DNA from: ZC4RG19 sp036279475
GTDB lineage: Bacteria > Actinomycetota > Acidimicrobiia > Acidimicrobiales > VFJN01
Direction of reading: 5' to 3'
NCBI GenBank assembly: GCA_036279475.1
Contig: DASUJB010000007.1
Span: forward strand, 1-10,449
DNA length: 10,449 bases
The notes under the pieces are model-generated. The model searched no databases. It was not told where the DNA came from and saw only the letters and a list, made by a program, of their open reading frames with translations. Numbering within the stretch: the first letter of the stretch is position 1; each line of letters starts with the position of its first letter. The translations under genes and the position numbers were made by a program. Below are positions 6,340 to 10,449 of the stretch, piece after piece.

Positions 6340-6345
6340 ACTCTA
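6340..6345 (-). promoter_or_regulatory. Candidate -10 box of the LppM-like gene (TAGAGT), near-leaderless spacing
   Basis: TAGAGT on the minus strand fits TANNNT and is followed by 9 nt and then the GTG at 6330, so the leader would be 0-3 nt. There is no Shine-Dalgarno and no clear -35. Confidence 0.45.
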
Positions 6346-6413
6346 GCGACCGGCCGCCGGGCGACCCTCCCGGGTCGCGCGCCAGCCGACACCTCCACGA
6401 CCGTCGCCGGACG

Positions 6414-6445
6414 CGACCGGGGCCGCCCGTGGGCGGCCCCGGTCG
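6414..6445 (-). terminator. Strong GC hairpin terminator of clpC
   Basis: A perfect inverted repeat with 14-15-bp arms (6414-6428 and 6431-6445, cgaccggggccgccc on the left) begins 19 nt beyond the clpC stop codon. With a 2-nt bulge the stem can extend by five more pairs (cggac/gtccg). There is no T tract. Confidence 0.75.
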
Positions 6446-6464
6446 TCCGAGCGTGGAGCGACGG

Positions 6465-8987
6465 TCAGCCGTCGCCCGCCTCGGCCAGCTCCATGGGGGG
6501 AGGGCTGAAGCCCTCGACGGTACGGAAGACCAGCTTCCTCTCGCCGGGCGAGTCGGGATCGTCCTCGACGTCGACCACGACGATCTCCCCGGCGCGAAGC
6601 TCCTTGAGGAGCAGCTTCTCGGACACCGGGTCCTCGACCATGCGCTGGATGGCCCGACGCAGGGGTCGGGCGCCGAGCTGGGGGTCGTAGCCCTTCTCGG
6701 CCAGCAGGTACTTCGCCTCCTGGGTGAGCTCGAGCCCCAGGCCCTGGCTCTCGAGCTGCCGCTGCACCCGCCCGATCATCAGATCGACGATCTGGGTGAC
6801 CTCCTCCTTGGTGAGCTCGTGGAACACGATCGTGTCGTCGATGCGGTTCAGGAACTCCGGGCGGAAGTGGAGCTTCAGGGCGTCGTTGACCTTCTCCTTC
6901 ATCTTCTCGTAGGAGACGGCCTCGTCGGCCCGGGCGAAGCCCACCGCCGCCTTGCGCAGGTCGGCGGTGCCCAGGTTGGAGGTCATGATCAGCACGGTGT
7001 TGCGGAAGTCGACCGATCGGCCCTGGGCGTCGGTGAGCCGTCCCTCCTCCAGGATCTGGAGGAGGGTGTTGAAGACGTCGGGGTGCGCCTTCTCGATCTC
7101 GTCGAACAGGACCACCGAGAACGGCTTGCGCCGGACGGCCTCGGTGAGCTGGCCACCCTCCTCGTACCCGACGTAGCCGGGAGGCGAGCCGACGAGGCGG
7201 GACACCGTGTGCTTCTCCATGTACTCGGACATGTCGAGCTGGATCAACGCCGTCTCGTCGCCGAAGAGGAACTCGGCCAGCGTCTTGGCCAGCTCCGTCT
7301 TGCCGACCCCGGAAGGGCCCAGGAAGATGAACGACCCGCTGGGCCGCTTGGGGTCCTTCAGGCCGGCACGGGTGCGCCGGATGGCCTGGCTGACGGCCTT
7401 GATGGCGTCCTCCTGGCCGACGACCCGCTTGTGCAGCTCGTCCTCCATCCGGAGGAGCTTCTGGGTCTCCTCCTCGGTGAGCTTGTAGACGGGGATGCCC
7501 GTCCACAGCGAGAGGACCTCGGCGATGGCCTCCTCGTCGACCTCGTCGAACAGGTCGACGCCCGAGTCCTTGATCTCGCGCTCCTTGGTCTCCTTGCGGG
7601 CCAGGAGCTCCTTCTCGGTGTCCCGCAGGCGGCCGGCCTCCTCGAAGTTCTGAGCCTCGACGGCCCTCTTCTTCGACTCGACCACCCCGGCCAGCTCGTT
7701 CTCGAGGTCCTTGTAGTCCGCCGGGGTCTGCATGCGCCGGATGCGCAGGCGGCTGCCGGCCTCGTCGATGAGGTCGATGGCCTTGTCGGGTAGGTACCGG
7801 TCGCTGATGTAGCGGTCGGCCAGGTTGGCCGACGCGACCAGGGCCTGGTCCGTGATGGTGACCCGGTGGTGAGCCTCGTAGCGATCGCGCAGGCCCTTGA
7901 GGATCTCGATGGTGTGGGCGACCGTGGGCTCGTCGACCGTGATCTTCTGGAAGCGGCGCTCGAGGGCGGCGTCCTTCTCGAAGTGCTTGCGGTACTCGTC
8001 GAGCGTCGAGGCACCGACGGTCTGGAGCTCGCCCCGGGCCAGCATGGGCTTGAGGATGGAGGCAGCGTCGATGGCCCCCTCGGCGGCACCTGCCCCGACG
8101 AGCGTGTGGATCTCGTCGATGAACAGGATGATGTCGCCCCGGGTGCGGATCTCCTTGAGCACCTTCTTCAGGCGCTCCTCGAAGTCGCCGCGGTACCGGC
8201 TGCCCGCCACGAGGGCCCCCAGGTCCAGCGTGTAGAGCTGCTTGTTCTTGAGCGTCTCGGGCACGTCGTCGGCCACGATGGCCTGCGCCAGGCCCTCCAC
8301 GATGGCCGTCTTGCCGACGCCGGGCTCGCCCACCAGCACCGGGTTGTTCTTGGTGCGGCGCGAGAGCACCTGCATGACCCGCTCCATCTCGCGGGTGCGG
8401 CCGATGACGGGATCGAGCTTCTTCTCCCGGGCCAGCTGGGTGAGGTTGCGCCCGAACTGGTCGAGCACCAGCGAGCCGGTGGGCTGGTTCTCGGAGGATC
8501 CGCCGCCGGGGGTGGCACCCGCCTTCTCCTGCCCGGGACCGCCCGAGCCCTGGTAGCCCGACAGCAGCTGGATGACCTGCTGGCGAACCCGGGACAGGTC
8601 GGCACCCAGCTTGACCAGCACCTGGGCCGCCACGCCCTCGCCCTCGCGGATGAGGCCGAGCAGGATGTGCTCGGTGCCGATGTAGTTGTGGCCGAGCTGG
8701 AGGGCCTCGCGGAGCGACAGCTCGAGGACCTTCTTGGCGCGGGGGGTGAACGGGATGTGCCCAGAGGGCGACGAGCCACCCTGACCGATGATCTCCTCGA
8801 CCTGCTGGCGCACGGCCTCCAGGCTGATGCCCAGCGACTCGAGAGCCTTGGCCGCGACGCCCTCGCCCTCGTGGATGAGGCCAAGCAGGATGTGCTCGGT
8901 GCCGATGTAGTTGTGGTTGAGGAGCCGGGCTTCCTCCTGGGCCAACACGACGACCCGTCGTGCCCGGTCGGTGAACCGTTCGAACAA
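6465..8987 (-). CDS. clpC: ATP-dependent Clp protease ATP-binding subunit ClpC
   Basis: ClpC is a Hsp100 unfoldase that feeds substrates to ClpP in the cytosol. From the TTG at 8987 the protein has 840 residues, typical for ClpC. Two Clp N-domain repeats come first, each with HNYIGTEHILLGLI. The D1 AAA+ module follows (Walker A GEPGVGKTA with K226, Walker B FIDEIH with E292). Next comes a UVR-like coiled middle region (about 415-465, with EAQNFEEAGRLRDTE), then the D2 module (GPSGVGKTE with K563, DEIEKAH with E630). The VGF tripeptide in KAAVGFARADE matches the ClpP-docking loop. The TTG is well supported: GGAGGAAGG lies 4-5 nt upstream and the protein begins MFERFTDRARR as in other ClpC proteins. 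The frame stays open to about 10184, but that part is antisense to the polyprenyl synthase. It is transcribed from a divergent region and ends at a strong hairpin. Confidence 0.97.
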   Translation of the reverse strand: MFERFTDRARRVVVLAQEEARLLNHNYIGTEHILLGLIHEGEGVAAKALESLGISLEAVRQQVEEIIGQGGSSPSGHIPFTPRAKKVLELSLREALQLGHNYIGTEHILLGLIREGEGVAAQVLVKLGADLSRVRQQVIQLLSGYQGSGGPGQEKAGATPGGGSSENQPTGSLVLDQFGRNLTQLAREKKLDPVIGRTREMERVMQVLSRRTKNNPVLVGEPGVGKTAIVEGLAQAIVADDVPETLKNKQLYTLDLGALVAGSRYRGDFEERLKKVLKEIRTRGDIILFIDEIHTLVGAGAAEGAIDAASILKPMLARGELQTVGASTLDEYRKHFEKDAALERRFQKITVDEPTVAHTIEILKGLRDRYEAHHRVTITDQALVASANLADRYISDRYLPDKAIDLIDEAGSRLRIRRMQTPADYKDLENELAGVVESKKRAVEAQNFEEAGRLRDTEKELLARKETKEREIKDSGVDLFDEVDEEAIAEVLSLWTGIPVYKLTEEETQKLLRMEDELHKRVVGQEDAIKAVSQAIRRTRAGLKDPKRPSGSFIFLGPSGVGKTELAKTLAEFLFGDETALIQLDMSEYMEKHTVSRLVGSPPGYVGYEEGGQLTEAVRRKPFSVVLFDEIEKAHPDVFNTLLQILEEGRLTDAQGRSVDFRNTVLIMTSNLGTADLRKAAVGFARADEAVSYEKMKEKVNDALKLHFRPEFLNRIDDTIVFHELTKEEVTQIVDLMIGRVQRQLESQGLGLELTQEAKYLLAEKGYDPQLGARPLRRAIQRMVEDPVSEKLLLKELRAGEIVVVDVEDDPDSPGERKLVFRTVEGFSPPPMELAEAGDG
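8633..8916. repeat. Intragenic direct repeat encoding the two Clp N-domain copies
   Basis: Positions 8633-8691 and 8858-8916 (59 bp each) are identical except at two sites. They are offset by 225 bp, exactly 75 codons, and encode the HNYIGTEHILLGLI region of each N-domain repeat. Confidence 0.85.
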
Positions 8988-8991
8988 GAGA

Positions 8992-9000
8992 CCTTCCTCC
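8992..9000 (-). promoter_or_regulatory. Shine-Dalgarno of clpC (GGAGGAAGG)
   Basis: On the minus strand GGAGG is followed by 8 nt and then TTG at 8987-8985. This is the only strong Shine-Dalgarno seen before a start in the window, and it fixes the non-ATG start of clpC. Confidence 0.85.
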
Positions 9001-9025
9001 CGCCGGTCGGGGGATCCGTGGGCAA

Positions 9026-9031
9026 ACTCTA
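9026..9031 (-). promoter_or_regulatory. Candidate -10 box of clpC (TAGAGT)
   Basis: TAGAGT fits TANNNT. The predicted transcript start near 9019 leaves a leader of about 30 nt that contains the Shine-Dalgarno. A weak CTCGAC lies 15 bp upstream as a possible -35. Confidence 0.45.
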
Positions 9032-9066
9032 CAGCCCCCTGGCGTGGTCGAGACTTCCGCCTGTGT

Positions 9067-9081
9067 GAACTCTGGAAGTTC
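9067..9081. promoter_or_regulatory. Palindrome GAACT-N5-AGTTC, candidate operator upstream of clpC
   Basis: A perfect 5-bp inverted repeat (9067-9071 and 9077-9081) is centred about 55 bp upstream of the predicted clpC transcript start. The arms are AT-richer than the surroundings. Outer bases GTG (9063-9065) and CAC (9084-9086) give an imperfect extension. It does not match the CIRCE or HAIR consensus as I know them. No regulator can be named. Confidence 0.4.
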
Positions 9082-9120
9082 GTCACGGGACCGTCCACGA
9101 CCCGGCACGCCCCGTGACGA
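9080..9120. promoter_or_regulatory. 10-bp inverted repeat TCGTCACGGG/CCCGTGACGA with 21-bp spacer
   Basis: The arms at 9080-9089 and 9111-9120 are perfect reverse complements, separated by 21 bp (31 bp from arm start to arm start, about three helical turns). The left arm overlaps the GAACT palindrome by 2 bp. It could be a paired operator half-site or a hairpin. It lies between clpC and the polyprenyl synthase gene, outside both coding regions. Confidence 0.5.
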
Positions 9121-9215
9121 GGAGGGCGCAGGTGCGCGCCGTCGGCGCTGGGGACCGGTCCTCCCGGGGCCCACGCCGTCGCTCCACGCGGTTTCCGGCC
9201 CCGTCCCGGGTCACC

Positions 9216-9221
9216 TACGGT
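9216..9221 (+). promoter_or_regulatory. Candidate -10 box of the polyprenyl synthase gene (TACGGT), leaderless spacing
   Basis: TACGGT fits TANNNT and is followed by 6 nt and then GTG at 9228, so the predicted transcript start coincides with the start codon. A weak -35 (ttccgg, 9193-9198) sits 17 bp upstream. Confidence 0.5.
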
Positions 9222-9227
9222 CTGGCC

Positions 9228-10217
9228 GTGGCCTACCCCGACCCGCTGGCGGACCTGCCGGGCATGGACGAGCTGCGCCAGCGCGTCGAGAAGCGCCTGC
9301 TGGCGGCGGTCGAGTCCGAGCACCGGGCCATGACCGACATGGCCTCGCACCTGGTGCGGGCGGGCGGCAAGCGCCTGCGCCCCGTGCTGTCCGCCCTGGC
9401 CTCCGCCGTCGGCCGGCCCGACGTCACGGTCCTCGACGAGGCGGTGACCGGCGGGGTGGCGTGCGAGCTGGTCCACGTGGGCTCCCTGCACCACGACGAC
9501 GTCATCGACGAGGCTCGCAGCCGCCATGGCGTCGACAGCGTGAACGCCCGCTGGGGCAACCTCCGGGCCATCCTCTCGGGCGACTTCCTCCTGGCCCGGG
9601 CGTCGGAGCTGGCGGCCACCCTCGGCACCGAGGTGGCGGGCGTCCTGGCCGCCACCATCGGGCGACTGTGCACCGGCGAGGTCCTCGAGCTGGAGCTCGC
9701 CTACCGGGTCGACCGCTCGCCCGACGACTACGCCGCGGCCGTCGACGGCAAGACCGCCGCGCTGTACGCGACGGCCTGCCGCATCGGGGGCCTGGTGGCC
9801 GGCGTGCCGCGACCCCACGTCGAGGCGCTGACCGCCTTCGGCCGCCACTACGGCACGGCGTTCCAGGTGGTCGACGACATCCTCGACGTGGTGGCGGCGG
9901 ACGAGGAGCTGGGCAAGCCCGCCGGCCACGACATGGCCGAGGGGATCTACACGCTGCCCGTCCTCTGCACCCTGCGCGGCCCCGCTGGCCGCGAGCTGCG
10001 GGACCTGCTGGGCGGTCCGCTGTCCGACGACGCCCGGGCCCGGGCGCTGGCCATCGTGCGGTCGGGCGACGGGGTCGAGCAGGCGCTCGTCGAGGCACGG
10101 GCCGCCATCGACCGGGCCGTGGCCCACCTCGCCGACCTCCCTCCCACCCCGGCGACCACCGCCCTGGCCGCCGCGGCCCGCCACCTCCTCGCGGGGGTCG
10201 AGCGTGGGGCCGGGTGA
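9228..10217 (+). CDS. Trans-polyprenyl diphosphate synthase (long-chain, quinone side chain type)
   Basis: This enzyme adds IPP units to an allylic diphosphate to make a long polyprenyl diphosphate, in actinobacteria mostly for menaquinone. The 329-residue protein has GGKRLRP (46-52), the first aspartate-rich motif DDVID (90-94) within LVHVGSLHHDDVIDEA, GDFLLARA (118-125), GEVLELELAY, KTAALYATACRIGG, and the second motif DDILD (216-220) in FQVVDDILDVVA, then GKPAGHDMAEGIYTLPV. Small residues (G, S) at the fifth and fourth positions before the first DDxxD would allow a long product, but chain length cannot be settled by eye. GTG at 9228 was chosen because a TACGGT box ends 6 nt upstream. The frame is open from 9114, but that extension is Arg/Pro-rich with no homology I recognise. 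It is functionally linked to ispD-ispF, which supply its substrate, although not in the same operon. Confidence 0.93.
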   Translation: MAYPDPLADLPGMDELRQRVEKRLLAAVESEHRAMTDMASHLVRAGGKRLRPVLSALASAVGRPDVTVLDEAVTGGVACELVHVGSLHHDDVIDEARSRHGVDSVNARWGNLRAILSGDFLLARASELAATLGTEVAGVLAATIGRLCTGEVLELELAYRVDRSPDDYAAAVDGKTAALYATACRIGGLVAGVPRPHVEALTAFGRHYGTAFQVVDDILDVVAADEELGKPAGHDMAEGIYTLPVLCTLRGPAGRELRDLLGGPLSDDARARALAIVRSGDGVEQALVEARAAIDRAVAHLADLPPTPATTALAAAARHLLAGVERGAG

Positions 10218-10221
10218 CGGC

Positions 10222-10259
10222 CCTCCCCGCCCCGCGGCCGTCCCGGCGGGGTGGGGAGG
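10222..10259 (+). terminator. Hairpin terminator of the polyprenyl synthase gene
   Basis: A 13-bp stem, cctccccgccccg (10222-10234) with cggggtggggagg (10247-10259), contains a single G-U pair and a 12-nt loop. It starts 4 nt after the stop codon. There is no T tract. Confidence 0.7.
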
Positions 10260-10295
10260 CAGGGAAGCGACGACCGACGACGGGGCCCCAGCGGC

Positions 10296-10449
10296 GTGCG
10301 CGTGACCGCTCGCGTGGACTACGCGGTGCGGGCCGCCCGGGAGCTGGGCGCGGCCGGGCCCGAGCCCCGCACCGCCGAGGCCGTCGCCGAGCGCCAGGGG
10401 CTGCCCCTGGCCTTCACGCGCCAGATCCTCGCCCGGCTGCGCCGGGCGG
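10296..10449 (+). CDS. Partial CDS: Rrf2-family transcriptional regulator (N-terminus)
   Basis: From GTG at 10296 the frame is open for 51 codons to the right edge. It begins MRVTARVDYAVRAARELG, which closely follows the Rrf2 opening (MRxTxxxDYAxRAxxEL). It continues with TAEAVAERQGLPLAFTRQIL and ARLRRA, the winged helix-turn-helix where Rrf2 proteins have xxAExxxIPxxFLxQILxxL. The cysteines that would show an iron-sulphur sensor such as IscR or NsrR lie beyond the edge, so the ligand is unknown. A second GTG two codons on (10302) is possible. No Shine-Dalgarno or TANNNT box is seen just upstream. Confidence 0.8.
   Translation, partial: MRVTARVDYAVRAARELGAAGPEPRTAEAVAERQGLPLAFTRQILARLRRA

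Noticed and set aside
9067..9084. GAAC...GTTC as a LexA (SOS) box
   Set aside because: The GAAC and GTTC cores are 7 nt apart, whereas the actinobacterial LexA site I know has 4. Spacing does not fit.
9064..9087. TGTGA...TCACG as a Crp site
   Set aside because: The half-sites are 14 nt apart rather than 6, so it is not a standard Crp operator despite the nearby crp-type gene.
8988..10184. N-terminal extension of clpC in an open minus-strand frame
   Set aside because: It is antisense to the polyprenyl synthase gene and crosses the promoter region. ClpC starts naturally at MFERFTDR with a strong Shine-Dalgarno at 8992-9000.

Overview
The window is very GC-rich DNA with dense coding, frequent GTG/TTG starts and few Shine-Dalgarno sequences. 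Gene content and order (clpC, an LppM-like lipoprotein, radA, disA, a Crp-type regulator, ispD, ispF) indicate an actinobacterium. A deep-branching lineage such as Acidimicrobiia is my best guess, but the lineage is inference. It reads as core chromosome: I see no transposase, phage gene, CRISPR array, tRNA or rRNA.

Layout from left to right. Positions 1-169 (minus) hold the start of a gene that overlaps the ispF stop by 4 nt and opens with a Gly/Arg-rich tail built from an 18-bp tandem repeat. ispF (166-705) and ispD (695-1321) form a minus-strand MEP-pathway pair. A Crp/Fnr regulator (1442-2101, plus) diverges from ispD. A C-rich, repeat-containing gap (2102-2291) separates it from a convergent minus-strand cluster: a dienelactone-hydrolase-like protein (2292-2948), disA (2972-4072), radA (4098-5486), an LppM-like membrane lipoprotein (5548-6330) and clpC (6465-8987). 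A 240-bp divergent control region then leads to a plus-strand long-chain polyprenyl diphosphate synthase (9228-10217), a hairpin terminator, and the first 51 codons of an Rrf2-type regulator (10296 to the right edge).

Functionally there are two themes. One is isoprenoid supply: IspD and IspF make the MEP-pathway intermediates, and the polyprenyl synthase elongates the products, probably into a quinone side chain. The other is stress and genome maintenance: the ClpC unfoldase, the RadA branch-migration ATPase, and the DisA c-di-AMP synthase, whose activity RadA is known to modulate in other bacteria. The Crp protein keeps the residues of a cyclic-nucleotide pocket, so cAMP and c-di-AMP signalling components lie within 3 kb of each other.

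I found no obvious new multi-gene system. The points most worth a second look are: a recurrent leaderless-promoter arrangement (a TANNNT box 6-9 nt before the start of five genes), the repeat-encoded RG-rich tail at the left edge, stacked inverted repeats upstream of clpC, an EF-hand-like loop in the LppM-like lipoprotein, and the absence of carD from the slot beside ispD-ispF where many actinobacteria carry it.
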